Source: Durusdinium trenchii
Lineage: Eukaryota > Sar > Dinophyceae > Suessiales > Symbiodiniaceae
NCBI GenBank assembly: GCA_963970005.1
Contig: CAXAMN010029027.1
Location: 1,052,803 to 1,116,802 of the forward strand
Length of the DNA: 64,000 nt
Direction: 5' to 3'
The position numbers were made by a program, and so were the translations under genes. The notes beneath the pieces are model-generated. The model was not told the origin of the DNA. It did not search any database and was given only the letters and a program-made list of their open reading frames with translations. Positions 23,001-35,353 of this stretch are shown one piece after another (position 1 is the first letter of the stretch; every line of letters starts with the position of its first letter).

Positions 23001-26000
23001 ATGAACCTGAAGCGGTATGACGCGGATGAGCCTTCGTCATCGGCATCGTCTTCGCCAGAGCCCAAACGACGCCGGTGTTCTTCCTGGGATGAATCACAAT
23101 CGGAGTCTGACAGCACTAGCGGGTCAGATGACAGCACTGAATCTAGGACCCTTCATGAAGTGGATCAGAAACCTGAAAACAGGAGTGAGCTTTTGCTGAC
23201 ACAATTGTCTATGTTTCCTGGGGAGGAAACTTGGGAGTCAATGGCAGCTTCTAACGGTAAAGATCCCAGTAGAGTGAAGGGCGTCTTGAACAAGAACCTG
23301 TGTGCCTGCAAACAGCGTTGCTATCGTTTGGTCACCTTCAACATGGTGCTCCAGCTTTGCCAATCGTTTTGGGCTTTGAACAAGAGTGCCCAAGACTGCG
23401 TGCTTTGGGGTATTCAAAACATGGCAAGCAAAACTGGCTTGGTGGACGAACCCTCTTCATCTGGCAGTGGAAGCGATTCAGAGTCATCATCTACATCTGA
23501 CATCCCTGTCAAGAATTCCTGGTACATACAAGGTCTGGACTAATTTCTGAACCGAACTGTTTGCAAGGATGATATCTTTTAAGAGGTCTACCTGTGTTTG
23601 GCTCTCTGGTCCTTCTCTCAAACCATCCCTCCTCCCATCCCTGTGTCAGGTGTCAAGATTTGCCGTGAAGCCTTTTGCAAGCTCCTTGGCGTGGGATCGT
23701 GGAGATTGGTCCGAACCAGGAAGAACTTCCAGGGAGAAGACCAGAGAAAATATGGCCGCTAAGTTGCAAACATATGCATGGAAACATATGGAGACAACAA
23801 CATGATCGTCCTGTGTATGCCCTTTTGAGATATTTGAGGATCTTTGCATTCTCGAGATTCGAAAGCGGCTTCCTCCGTGGTATCAGTCTTGGAGAAAACC
23901 TACTGGAGCTTGGGGGAAACACTTCCTCACGAGTGGCTTGGTAGACTTGCAAACTGCAAACCAAAAGCCTTTGGGTTCTTAACAAAGACACAATCAACAC
24001 ATGTAAAGGGGATGTGTTAAGGTTGAAAGTCCATGATCCTGACAAGCCATACGCTACAGAACCTGATCGTGAGAAGCTGGTGGAGCTTTTGGCGAACTCG
24101 GCTTTGGAATCAGATTTGGCTAGATCTGTCCTGCCCTTGGGCCCTGACAAAGTGATCCGGCGATATTTACCACCTGGAAATTGGTCAGACATCTACCATC
24201 TTTATGTGAGTTTCCAAGCATCACAGGGACTCGATTGTGCATCCCCTAGCACCTTCTTCAGGGTGGTGCGGGACTCTGGATGGAAGAGGGCCCTGAGGTT
24301 TCGGCCAGTGTCCCAGCACTCAGCATGCCCTATTTGCCAGCGCCTAAAGGCAAGGTTGAGACACGCCAAAGATGTGAGTGCCCATGCATCTGCTGCAGAC
24401 ATGCTCATGCGGCATTTGAAAGGGCAATTCATGGACCGATCCATTTATTGGAGCCAGCGGACTCGCGCGAAGCGTGACACGGACATCCTGGTGTGCATCC
24501 AGGATTCTATGGATAAGGGAAAATTTGCCCTTCCTAAGTTTGTTGACGGGCGAGTTCCCAAGCACCTGGCTACATTGAACCGCCCTGTTCTAGAAGTTAC
24601 TGCCAACATCCTTCATGGAAGACTGATCTACATAGGGCTTTCCGATGAGGGTGAGAATGCAGGGGCTTCATGGAATATGGAAGTGTTGAACAGAACGCTG
24701 GACAAAGGTTACAGCCAGGCCCAACGAAAGGGATACGTATGGCCTCGAGCACTCAAGGTTTGGACTGACAACACACCCAAGGAACTTTAGTCCGAATCAA
24801 CAATTTTATATATTTTGGTGTTTGTTGCAACACCAGGCCTCAAGTTTGCATGTGTTGTGGAAATCAGTTCTGCTAGTTGGCAGCCGTAACGCCCAAACCA
24901 AGGAGTTCAAGAATGGGGTGTTTGCTACTTGGTGCTCCGCGGCCACTGCCACCTCTCTCTTCCATCAAATATCACATGAGCAGCTGGTAGTTGGCCACAC
25001 TCACGAAGATATAGGCACTTATGACCTGTGCTTCATTTGCTTTTGAAGAATGTTCCACCATGTTGAACTGATTTCGCCACTCTTTGTTTCTCCCTGAGAC
25101 GGCTTCTTTGGTCTGTTATGCAAATACCTCCGGTGTGGTGATGACACAGTGTGCTTCAGCAGCATTAGAGGACCCTTCTGAATACCCCAACCCTTGCATA
25201 TCCAATGCTGGCAAGACTCAACCTCATCGCGAGGCAAGAGCCAGCAGATGTGGTGAAGTCAGGGCCTCACAGGGAAAGCAGTGAGTCAATGAACCCTGAG
25301 ACTGACTGTAATATGATGTTTTATTTTTGCGCTGGACAAGTCTCATGTGTGCCTAGGCTGCTTCGAACACGAGTGGGGCCAATCTTCGAAGCAAAGGGGT
25401 ATGAGTTCCATGTTGAGTATATCAGGGCAATTCGGAACTGGAAGGATTCTCTTCCAACAGTTTCTTCACTTTCTGGTGCCTTCAGAAGGAGGGACAAACT
25501 GGATGAGGCTGTTGTGCCACATTCATACACCTACATCCAACGCTCCCGTTTCTTGGGTTGAACAATGAATGATGGAACTTCATTTGGTCAGGTATGAACC
25601 AATCTGTAACCATTCATACTTTTAAAAACACATGAACCACAGGTTGGTCGCTCATTTGCGGCTGATCAGGTATGCCGACTGCTTTGCTGGACGAGGCAAT
25701 CCAAAGGCTCCCAAGGCGCTACAGCGAACGTGGCAACGATACCTTTGCTTTGGTAAAAGCATTTGCATCAGATGACCATTTGTCCCAGCCATCTCTTTTG
25801 GTTTTGCCTAGTGATGCTCTTGATACAGTTCAAGAATCAATGTCAAAGCTTGCACATGGTGATGTTCCGCGTAGCTCTTCCATGCTATCTCAGATCTTCA
25901 TTTTGTTTTTGGTCATTTTTGAGATTCACCTTAGAAGCGAAACAAGCCCTCTGATCCAGCCTCGGCCAAGGTTCAGCGCACCACCTCGACGATGAACGCA

Positions 26001-26235
26001 AGGAAGATTTGGCCTCCTTGGCAGAAATCTTGTCGAAGGAGTATCCGCAGTACAGCCGAGCTTGTAGATACATCCGAACCCTTGCAGGGGAAATTGCAAG
26101 GACATGTGAGCCCCTTCCCCAAATTGAGTTTGCAGTGGCTGGGGGGACACCTCCAATCCAAAGGGGCCAGGCAGTGCTTCAGCACCCAGAGCCCTATACT
26201 GTGAGGCACCTGAATGTCAGGTTTCACAGAATCTA
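23001..26235 (+). CDS. GHTHEDID-family gene (possibly transposase-derived)
   Basis: The first Met lies two bases after TTTTTTCTTGCAG. Exon 1 (23001-23532) has a Ser/Asp/Glu-rich start with PKRRR, a CxCxxxC motif (23301-23321) followed by LQLCQSFWALNKSAQD, and a second Ser-rich tail. A GT-AG intron joins it in phase to VKICREAFCKLLGVGSWRLV (from 23650). The long exon at about 24009-24785 contains CPICQR and HGRLIYIGLSDEGENAG and ends near VWTDNTPKE. Exon 24837-25014 ends GHTHEDI; an 84-bp GC-AG intron (25015-25098) restores D at the junction, giving GHTHEDIDGFFGLL. Later exons read FEAKGYEFHVEYIRAIRNW, PHSYTYIQR, DTFALVKAFASDDHL and ILSKEYPQYSRACRYIRTL. The family is multicopy in marine eukaryotes and, as far as I recall, is now catalogued as DUF7869. 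A transposase-like role is inference. The end is uncertain. Confidence 0.7.
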
Positions 26236-26454
26236 ACTCGGTAGTATCTACATGCACAGGGGACCGCGTGGGGAAAAGAAACCATTCATACTGTTTGTGT
26301 TTGTATGTGTTTTCTAAGTGGCTTGACAAATGTGCATTGGTTGGCTTGCCATTGTGTTTTCAACAAGTGTGCAACAAAACCGTTCTTGGACCGCATAGTT
26401 TTGGTGGGGAAGGCTTAGCAAGCTTAGCTTGCGAAGGGCCGCACTGTGTTGGTA

Positions 26455-28030
26455 CCATGGCCACTATGGCCCAGCCCGTCACGACCAAGGAGGTGAAGGA
26501 GGGATTGTTTAAATGCAAACTCAATGCCATACATGTCTTTGAAACGCTAGTGCCTATGAGTGCCATCCAACCTAGTTTGCAGGCGGAGGAACAACAATTT
26601 ACTCCGACCCCAAGTTCGAAGGGGGGCGACTTGAGTTTGAAGCACAGGCTTTTGATTGCAATGGACGAGGCGTGCAATCCATGTCCATTCATTGTCAAGT
26701 CATACTCTGTTCCAATTGGTCACCTCATATTCCATGGTGCAATCAACAGGTCACTGCAGAGAAGAACATAGGCGCCTTTCTTTGGGAACAATATGGATGT
26801 GATGAGGGGAAAAGGCTTCAGTTTGCTAAAGTTCCTTGGACCCAATGGAAAGCAATCAGAAGTTAACTCCACAACCAAGTATTGGGTCTAACCAAAACCG
26901 GTTTGAGTCATTTGAGGCCATGGCCGACATATTCTCCATGCCAGAAGTGGCTACCCATGTGTCGAGCAATTTCGGGCCGGTCCTGAAAACGGTTCCAGCT
27001 TCACAGCGCTTGAACGCATATGTGCATCCATGGCGCCTGAGCTTGGACGAGAATGCGAAAGCAGGAAAATATCCGTCCATGTACCAGATCAGGTGTCACT
27101 TCGGAAGTGTTGTTTGGAAGACCTACCAGTCCGAGCGTGAAGCACTCGAGATCAAGTTTGACAAAGCTCCTGGTGAGGAGATGGGCTACTTCAATGTCAG
27201 GTACATTGACGGCCATTGCAAAGGCATCATGTGTCAGGCTGTGTTTGGACTGATGATTTACATGGATTCTCGGTTGAAAAAACTGTGCTTGTTGAGACAT
27301 GATTTTTCTTAGATTGAATCGTGCGCCTTGAACCCTGGCAACATCATCCTAGGGCTTGGGCCATGATGAAATCTGTGTGGATGAAGACTTCTGCAAGTTG
27401 TTGGCCTCCTTGAAATACCTGCGAGTGAACTACACACCGTTGTCTGTCCCTGATGCCCTGTACGAGACTCTGTGTCAGCCACTTAATTGTTTTGAGTTTG
27501 AAGTGGGGTTTGAAACCGGCAAAGTTTTACAATGTTTTACTACCTCTCGCACATCGATCCGAGTCGATGTCATGCCGGACACTCCCCATCCAACTGTGAC
27601 TCCCTTGGCATCCCAGGTGTGGCTCATCGAACTGCTGAAAAGCAGCGCCCCGGCCCCCTTGACTTGGCTCTGCTCTTCCAGGAAGTTGTGAAGCATAAGA
27701 AGCTATCTGGTTCAACTTCTTCCACCAGGGAAATTCTGTTTGCTTCTATTGCTGAATACAACAAGCTTTGCTCTTCGAAGGTGCAGGGAGTACGAAAATA
27801 TCTGAAATACAGGGCTTTCACCATGTTCCTATCAAAATGTGTGATTATGTTTGGGGATTTAGTGAAGTTGGCCACTGCCCTTGTCAGGCATGGCGGGTGA
27901 AGGAGGACACACGGCGACTACTGTACTCCATCTTGAGGTGTCCTGCAGAGTTCCTCACTATTCTCAATGGTGCTGCTGAGTTCATTCCCTGGAACCAATC
28001 AGGCCCAACTTGTCCAACAATTGTTTAATA
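26455..28030 (+). CDS. Unknown long gene, part 1
   Basis: Readable pieces are TMATMAQPVTTKEVKEGLFK (near 26460-26600), then a 26836-27312 frame with FESFEAMADIFSMPEVATHV and ALEIKFDKAPGEEMGYFNV, then VDEDFCKLLASLKYLRVNY (near 27375). A further frame reads LDLALLFQEVVKHKKLSGS and SIAEYNKLCSSK (27600-27790). All are plus strand with good coding composition, broken by short introns. They may continue the GHTHEDID gene or start a new one; the Met near 26458 is a possible start. No family is recognised. Confidence 0.5.
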
Positions 28031-28109
28031 AATCTAGCGGGTTTGTTCAAGGTTGGTGAATTGCTGCCAGTTGCTACAGCTGTGTCCCTGCAGCCTTTAC
28101 CCATGAGAA

Positions 28110-28715
28110 TCTCGATGGAGAATGGTATGTACCAGGCAGCGTTGTTGGTGGCGCGGCTGCTGTGGTGGAGCCATATTGGAAACAGGTGAAGGCCAAGATG
28201 TCCAAAATTGATGTCAAAAATTTCAATTTCAACATATATTTTCCTGTTTAGGAACTATCGAAGTACAAAGTGTCAGTCCATTACACACTGACATAAGACC
28301 ACCTTTCGGCCCATGCCTGTGCCTGAGACCGTCACGGCAGAGAAGATGATCCTGTGGGCGACACGCGCTGTGCAAGATCACTCCAGGAAAGCTCCCCGCG
28401 ATGCTACTGCCAAGCAGAAGGCAAGTTAAGGGGCTGGGTGGTTTTTGGTCAGGTCTTAAAGGAATAACATGTTGTAAAAACATGATCCCCATGAGATCCA
28501 GTTTTGAATCTGCACTGAACAAACCCTGAGAAACTGGCACAGCGGGATCTACATGGAATGCAGGATTTGCTCGAAGTGTCTTGCCTATGGTTATCCATCG
28601 AGCCTGATCTCCAGACATACTTGGGAAAGGGCCCTGAGTTTGCCAAAATCAAGAGCATGTGGGAGCAAGGGTGCCTTGCCTGGCCTTGGTTTGACATTCA
28701 GTTACCCTTATTTTC
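28110..28715 (+). CDS. Unknown long gene, part 2
   Basis: Three exon pieces: YVPGSVVGGAAAVVEPYWKQ ending at 28187 before GTGAAG; TFRPMPVPETVTAEKMILWA ending before GCAAG near 28424 (GC donor); and DLLEVSCLWLSIEPDLQTYL then GPEFAKIKSMWEQG, starting after TGCAG at 28567. Gene direction and exon style match the pieces before and after. Function is unknown. Confidence 0.55.
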
Positions 28716-29032
28716 CAAATTTCTGCCCCAATAAATCCTGCTTTGGGAAACAAAACCATGTACAATTGAGGGGTCTGAATTTCCTCCAGATTATACGTTC
28801 ATTTTAAAAATGCATGTATTGGGCAAATGTAATTGGAGGGGGGGGGGAGGTACAAAAGTCTGATGGAAATTTCCCTTGGAAAATCTCTACCATATTGAAT
28901 TTCAATTAATTTGTACCTGCATTTTTAAAAATGGCGGTATGATTGGCTAATGGAACTTCACTTCAAATTGTGCATGCCTTTTTGGCCCTTGGCCGGACCA
29001 GAGTACATGCATTTTTAAAAATCGCGCCGCTG

Positions 29033-29163
29033 GGCAAGAGCCAAATGAAACCGCGACACTCGCCAAGAGCCAAATGAAACCGCGACACTCGCCAAGAGCC
29101 AAATGAAACCGCGACACTCGCCCAGAGCCAAATGAAACCGCGACACTCACCAAGAGCCAAATG
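29033..29163. repeat. 29-bp minisatellite, about 4.5 copies
   Basis: The unit GCCAAGAGCCAAATGAAACC followed by GCGACACTC repeats at 29033, 29062, 29091 and 29120, with a partial copy from 29149. Copies differ at one or two bases. It sits in an intron-like gap (28716-29244) that also contains two ATTTTTAAAAA motifs (28921, 29011) and a G9 run near 28840. Confidence 0.9.
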
Positions 29164-29244
29164 GCTCCCCCGGAGCTTTTAGATCCAACACAAAGCACAG
29201 ATTTTTTGGCCAATGACCTTAATGCCATGAACCTGTCACATGCT

Positions 29245-31432
29245 TCAGGACCTTGGATTTGGAGCTGCGAGCACATTGCCGCTCGATGGCAGCAGACTTT
29301 GAATGGAAGAAGCTCTCCTTTGTGATTGAGGCCACAGGTCTGCTGCACAATGAGCAGATAGAGCAGGCCCAAAGTCGAACGGCCAATGCGCTGAAGAAAT
29401 CGGTGGCAACGGCTTGGGAGCTCTTCAAAACCAATTTGGAATCCGACCAGCTGCAGCGACGCAAGTACCTCTCTGCTACTTCAGGTGATGAAGCCAGGGC
29501 TCGCGCTGCCGTTGTTGACACTTTGGAGGTGATGGAAGGGAAACAAAATAATGCTGTGATATTAGATACTGTGCCTTTTTGAATTAAGCAAGTTTGGAAT
29601 TTGTGGTATCCAAGCCTTTTGCACTTCCCTGCCAGAAGATGCATACCATTGCATGGAAGCAAGTCAATGGATTCATCCTGGAGACATTGCCGACTTGGTG
29701 CAACACTCCTACTGCAAAGCAAAGGGAGAATGCGAGCGCAGGTGTCTTGACTTGATATAATACCCTTCTGGGAACAGGCAACACTTTGTAATGTAATTTT
29801 AAGTTACATTGAGATCTCTTCCAATGTCTCAACCGGAAATGGTCTCAACGGTTGCTTGGTTTTTCAATGGGTCTTTGGCCTTCACTTTAAACGCTGTTGA
29901 CCTAGGCCCTGAAGAAGACAGTGACAACTCTGGAGTTCTAGCTGCAAAGATGCATCCATGGGTGGACGCAAGCCTGGCTGGCATGAACAATGGAATGCGC
30001 AGACCGGACTCGGAGCTTGTGATTGCATTTGTCAACTATCCATCAGCTGGAGTTGTGTCCTCATCCAGGCAGCACTTCCTGCTCCACCAGATCACGCACC
30101 TGGCCCACATGTACCCTAGAGGGTTTGTTGGTGTCCTCGTCCTCCCGAACAGAGCAGCTGATCTGCGCAATTTGGCCAAGTCATTTTGCTGAGTTAACTA
30201 AACTTTGCGTTCCCACTGCAATCACATAATTATGGTTATTACAATGTGTTTTGGTAGTCATTTGGCCTTGAGTTCTGGGAATGGTTGTGGTTCCAGGTCG
30301 GAAGTCAAAGATGAGGATGAAGTCAAGGAGGATCCAGACGAGGAGCAACCAGGCCTTTCACACCTACATTCACTTTCAAGACACCCCTTAAGCTTTACAC
30401 AATGTTATATACAAGTTGTTGAAAAAAGAACACTACTGTAAGAATATTATGTGACCTGTCATGTGGGAATGGGGCTGGTTTCCATCAACCAGGTGATACG
30501 ACTGCGGATGATGCTGATGATGTGGATGAGGACAAGGGGAACAATGCGGACTCCCTTCTCCGTGACTTCCACTACCAGCTGAAATGCCAGTTCATGGAGG
30601 GCGCTCGCAAACTGCGAGTTTCTTTAATTTACTTCAATAAAGGTTGATGGGTCCACTCTCTCCACTTTCTTTACTTTCCATCCCCCACTTTCAGCTTTCC
30701 ATGACCGGCTATCAGTCCTCATACATCCAGGTTCGGAGTGCCATGGTGACCTATGACGCCGACAGCGTGTACGGAACCCGCTCTGGATTCCAAGAGATGT
30801 TGGTGGTGACATCCATGGACAAGAACAGTGTGCTTTGGTGTTCTTTTTCAATCGCCAAAAGCTTTGTGTTTTATTCAGAAACAATTGGTGATTCATATAG
30901 CAGCAAAACACCTTGAAAGACCTTGCCAAAGCATAGTATGGTTTATTGTATGATTCTGATGTATGCAGCCAAGTGATTGTTAACAAGAAACGTTGGAGAT
31001 CATGGGTCATAGGCCCTTGGTGGTTACCAGGTGCCTGCCAAGTCAAAGCTGATGAAGAATGGCATTGTCTCTGGAGTCAAAATGTTGGCTCGAGGCGATA
31101 TGGTCAAAATGCCAAAGGAGGGCTATGGAGCTGAGTCTCGATTTACCAGGGTCCAGGAACTGAAGCAGGCACAACAGCACAAAAAAATGCCTGCTTGCTT
31201 TCCATCTGTTTCCAAGCTGTTTCCACCCCCAAACTGAACATGATTTCTTTTTGGGGTTTCTCGTCTTCACCCTGCCAGCATGCTGGTGGCACTTCCTTTA
31301 TCAGCTGCGTGGTCGATGCACTGAAGCCGGCCAATGGTAACACAGCCATTGTCTTATTGGATTTGATGGGCTATGATGCATGCGCCAGCACCTATGCATT
31401 GACCCAAGCCGCCGGAGGCGAGCTGTTATGAA
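29245..31432 (+). CDS. Unknown long gene, part 3
   Basis: A chain of plus-strand exons: DLELRAHCRSMAADFEWKKL onward (29250-29545, starting after GCTTCAG); YHCMEASQWIHPGDIADLVQ (29635-29745); VSTVAWFFNGSLAFTLNAVD and later FVGVLVLPNRAADLRNLAK (29835-30185); an acidic exon SEVKDEDEVKEDPDEEQPG (30300-30355); GDTTADDADDVDEDKG then LLRDFHYQLKCQFMEGARKL (30493-30630); MTGYQSSYIQVRSAMVTYDA (30700-30830); VPAKSKLMKNGIVSGVKML (31030-31170); and TAIVLLDLMGYDACASTY ending in TGA near 31431. Most begin after a clear YAG|G. No domain is recognised. Confidence 0.55.
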
Positions 31433-31605
31433 ACTATACATGAAATGTTTGAAAGGATTAGTGGGCTCTCATTATATAGGTCAAAAGGTGTAATGCCTCC
31501 GCCCCATGGTTTTGAATTTCAATCTTGACCTGCCAAAGAACTACAATGTCTCATTTACTGTTTCTTGAATGTATGGACCTTTGACTTGCTCTCTCCATGT
31601 GCCAG

Positions 31606-33251
31606 GGAAAAAGGTTGCATGCGCCACCATTACTCACACTCCTGCGGAAGCTGCCTTCTGTTCCAGCTTGACTGCGAACAAGTGCTTCGACCTTGCCCGC
31701 TCGCAACACCTTTCGATTCCTGGATTCCCTGACTTTCGAAAGGCGGTGTCAGAGCTCAAGAGCATCGCTCCCCCTCAGGAACCAGAATACTTGGTGTCCA
31801 TTTCTCTACGGGAGGCATTGGTCATCAAGCAAGCTCTGATCGACCAGTGGCTTGGCAAGCCAGAGTTCAAGTCAGAGATGGAGGACCTCTTGAAGAATCA
31901 CAACGCTGAGCTCAACCCTCAAAATCTCAAGAGAGCTGCCACGGCGCCCAGTGTTGGGGAACGGCCAACCAAAAAGCTGTGCTTGTCCAGCGATGGAATG
32001 AGCTTGGATGAGTTTGAGACCAAGAATCCTGACAGGTGGGGGGTGCCCTAAACAACCATCACTGGTTCTGAACTGGTGAAGCTTTTGGGATGATTAGTTA
32101 TGTATCCTTGGGTGGCAAAAACGGGTCACCATACTTTTGAAAGCAGGTGGCATTGTTACAGTGCAATACATGTTCGAGTATCAACAAGTAACATCAATAT
32201 ATACCTCAACAAAACCAATCAGGTGGGCACTTTTGGTTGAAATGTGAAAGCCCTCTTTGCTTCAAAGCTTGGCTGCAAGGTGCCACTAACCTCATACCTA
32301 AACGCCCCAGGGCCCCAGAAAACATCTCATCCAAAGCAAGTAGATCCAAACAGTTTTTTACCAAAAAACAACTTCCACTTTCCAGTTCCTGTGGCATCAT
32401 GCCCCCTTGCCCCTGAGGCTCGATCTGGCAACCGGCCACTTTACCCTCAGCCTGGCCAACGGCGAGCTTTACTTGCACAGCCAGCAGGACTATGTTGTTG
32501 GGGAGCACGAGGAGCTTTTTGGTTGCCTGCATGAAAACAGCACACTTCTTCTGAATGTTCCCCAATTTGTTGAATGACCTTTTTCAGAACCTTGTGATAC
32601 CTTGTGGGTTTATAGTTGGGCCCACATGTTTGCATCCTCAAGGATTTGGGAGCGGCGATTTTGTGAAAGAGGTTGAAGCGACAGACGTAATTGGTGACAT
32701 CCAGGGACGCTGGATAAAGTTTGATCTGGCAGGTAAAGCTGATGCGCACCTAGGCTTCAGCTTTGGCTTTTCTAAAACCTGTTTTTTCTGAGTCAGGCCC
32801 AGTCACCCCTGGAAGGATTTAAGCTGGAGACATGTTTGGGCTAATCTTTGCTGATTTTGGATCCATGAAAATGAGGCATTTCATCATCTTGGAGCACACC
32901 AAGAAACTGCCAGAGCATCTTCGAGAGCTCGATTGCTTCAACAAGGCGACCCTAATAGAAATCATGGTTTAGGGTGGTTTAGGAATCAACAAGGGCCCTG
33001 TGTGTCATGGTTTAGGAATCTGCTTTCAATATCTTCAACAACATCTCACAATGTCCCAAATCTCTGGCAGGTGATGCTGGCTAGCGATGTTTTCCGGGCC
33101 CTGGAAAATGCAGGGGAGGTGAAGCTGTCCATCGCTGAACACAGGACATCGACTGACAATAACACTTTGTCCTTCAGCCCTCTCCATGATGTGGCCTTTG
33201 TCCTTGACCCACCGGGCAAAAAGCGCAAGAAGGCTTGGCCTCAGATGTCAT
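31606..33251 (+). CDS. Unknown long gene, part 4
   Basis: Exon 31606-32035 reads KKVACATITHTPAEAAFCSS, then LREALVIKQALIDQWLGKPE, then a basic Ser/Thr segment with RPTKKLCLSSDGMSLDEFE. Exon 32384-32570 reads LPLRLDLATGHFTLSLANGE then LHSQQDYVVGEHEELFGC, a beta-rich stretch. Exon near 32641-32735 reads GFGSGDFVKEVEATDVIGDI. Exon 33071-33251 reads LASDVFRALENAGEVKLSIA and ends PPGKKRKKAWPQMS with a stop at the intron edge. Helical and beta-rich pieces alternate. Function is unknown. Confidence 0.5.
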
Positions 33252-33329
33252 AGTTGCCCTCAACTCTCCTTCAAGTTTTACAAGACAATATTTTCTCCAG
33301 TTGGTTCAACAACATAAAACACCATGGAG

Positions 33330-35288
33330 AACAACCATGGAGAACAACCATGAAAAAATCCTGGAACACCAGGCTTCAGCCTTGACCTATGGGAGCAATT
33401 TCAACTTCAGCAAGCTCCGTGCCAGCCAAAACGTCAAGATCATTTGGCGAATGAGGCAGGTCACAAGTTGTGGGCTGGGGGTGATGGCTCTTACTTGCTT
33501 TGGATTACCCTCCCACATCATTTGTTCATGTTTGTATCATGTTGTGTCTCATCTTATTCAACCAAGATCTTTTCATGTTTAGACTCTGATCCAACATCAA
33601 GACCTTAAGAAATCTTGTCCGGACCTGTTCCAACAAAAGTATGTTCACCACTTTCTTACATTCAGATGATCATGGATGTCTACATACAACTAATTGGGAA
33701 AACATCCAGGGAGAATCCATGTGCACATTGCAATTGACAAACCACTTCTCCTCCCAGAAGCTTACTGACTTCCACCATGATCGGCTCGCTTTCCAGGCTG
33801 CACTTTGAGAAAGGGACTGCTCGTGAGTTCGTCCCAGTGCGGCCTGTAGCAGTCATGGCAGGGTCAGTGAGTTTGAAAAGCAAGCAAGTGGCTCAACTTG
33901 TTTGATTCAATGTTTGGGAATATCCTGGGGTACGGCTCATACAGGGATGCCTGTATGCGATGAAGGTGAACCCTGACATGGTGTAGTGATGGTAGGATAT
34001 AATTTTCATGGTTCCAAATTCCAAACATTGTTCAATGATAAGCGCTGTCAGGGATGCCTTCACTGTCGCACGTCGCAATAAACATTGCTCACTAGTGCGC
34101 AAAAGCTTGAAACAAAAAGTGAAAATGTCTCCATGCCCAGTGAAAAGGGTTGATGATGTACCTTCTTTTTTGAAACACCATTGAATTGCAAGTCTGTCAT
34201 TCTGGCCACCACAGGGCTTTTGGGCTGAGACCGTTGCAGTTCCTAGATTGGAGGGGCCAATGGAGTTCACTCCAAAATTCTCAGCTTCAGCCTATTCGGA
34301 CCTTTTGAGTGGAAGTGCGCCCTCCGCACCTCCTCGTGCTTCGCCAGCTGCTGCTGAGAATGCCCAAAAAGCCTCAACAGGCTGGGATGATCTTGTTTCA
34401 GGCTCCATATATATATATAAATATCATATATCTATCAATATCGGTCAATGACTTTGCGGTCATGATTGGCTACTTTAAACTGCTGCATAATTATACAACC
34501 TGTACCGCTCCAAGAGTTCTCTCCCATTTCATCTTTTGTCAGGAACTTTGCTGAAGCGATGCCACGGGTCCGAATCTGCCAGTGACTCGAAGGACAAAGG
34601 TGATCCGGATGAGACAGAAGAGAAGAAGAAGCCAAGCAAGACACATGCAAACAAAGAGAGCGATGGAGAGGGAGCAAAGAAGAAGAAAAATAAGGCAGGA
34701 GAAGATGAGAAGAAGAAACAGAAAGACAAGAAAGACAAGAAAGACAAAGACAAGAAGAGAAAGGCTCAAGAGCAGGAAGATGAAGATGATGGTTGCGAGC
34801 GTGACCATGAAGATGACAATGATGAAGATGACGATTGCGATGGTGATGATGCGGCAGGCTTGGCAGGGCAAGGTTCTCAGCCAAGCAAGAAACCAGCTGC
34901 TGCAAGCAGGAAACCCAAGACTACTAAGTCCAGCAAGACTCCCAAGGAAAAAACAAGGAAGAAGGGCAAGAGAAGAGAGGATGATCAGCATGCGCCAAAC
35001 TCCAGTGGGGCGTTAGACTCTGATGAGCGTCTTCAGTTGGATCTTCCTATGGATCCTACCGAGCGCCTTCAGTTGGAGCTGCAAGCTGCGATCGTGTCGG
35101 CTGAGATTGCAGAACGAGAGGCTCATGAAAGCGTTTCGATTCCCAGCAGCCCAGAGATGCCCAGAAAGAAAGGCATTTTTGTCTCTCCTGACAACCAGCT
35201 TGGAAATGAGCTACTCTATCCGCCATATGTCAATTTCGATCCTGTCTTGGAGGGAAATCAGGATTGGGGTTTTGAAGCAAATGATTGA
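33330..35288 (+). CDS. Unknown long gene, part 5 (Lys/Asp/Glu-rich exon)
   Basis: Small exons read ILEHQASALTYGSNFNFSKL (33360-33455) and LHFEKGTAREFVPVRPVAV (33770-33865). Exon 34217-34405 is Ser/Ala/Pro-rich with ASAYSDLLSGSAPSAPPRAS. The 34544-35288 exon has a long Lys/Asp/Glu-rich low-complexity region with repeated KKKD and KDKK, then LDSDERLQLDLPMDPTERLQ and a helical end. This charge pattern is typical of disordered nuclear proteins. An AT tract at 34405-34440 lies in the intron between the last two exons. Confidence 0.55.
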
Positions 35289-35353
35289 CACCGAGTAGCT
35301 TAAACCAGCTTCCCAGCACTTCTCCATACTTCTCAGCACTTCAGGACCTGGGC

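Noticed and set aside
23653-24192. A 179-codon minus-strand ORF
   Set aside because: It is antisense to the GHTHEDID gene exons, which are phase-joined on the plus strand.
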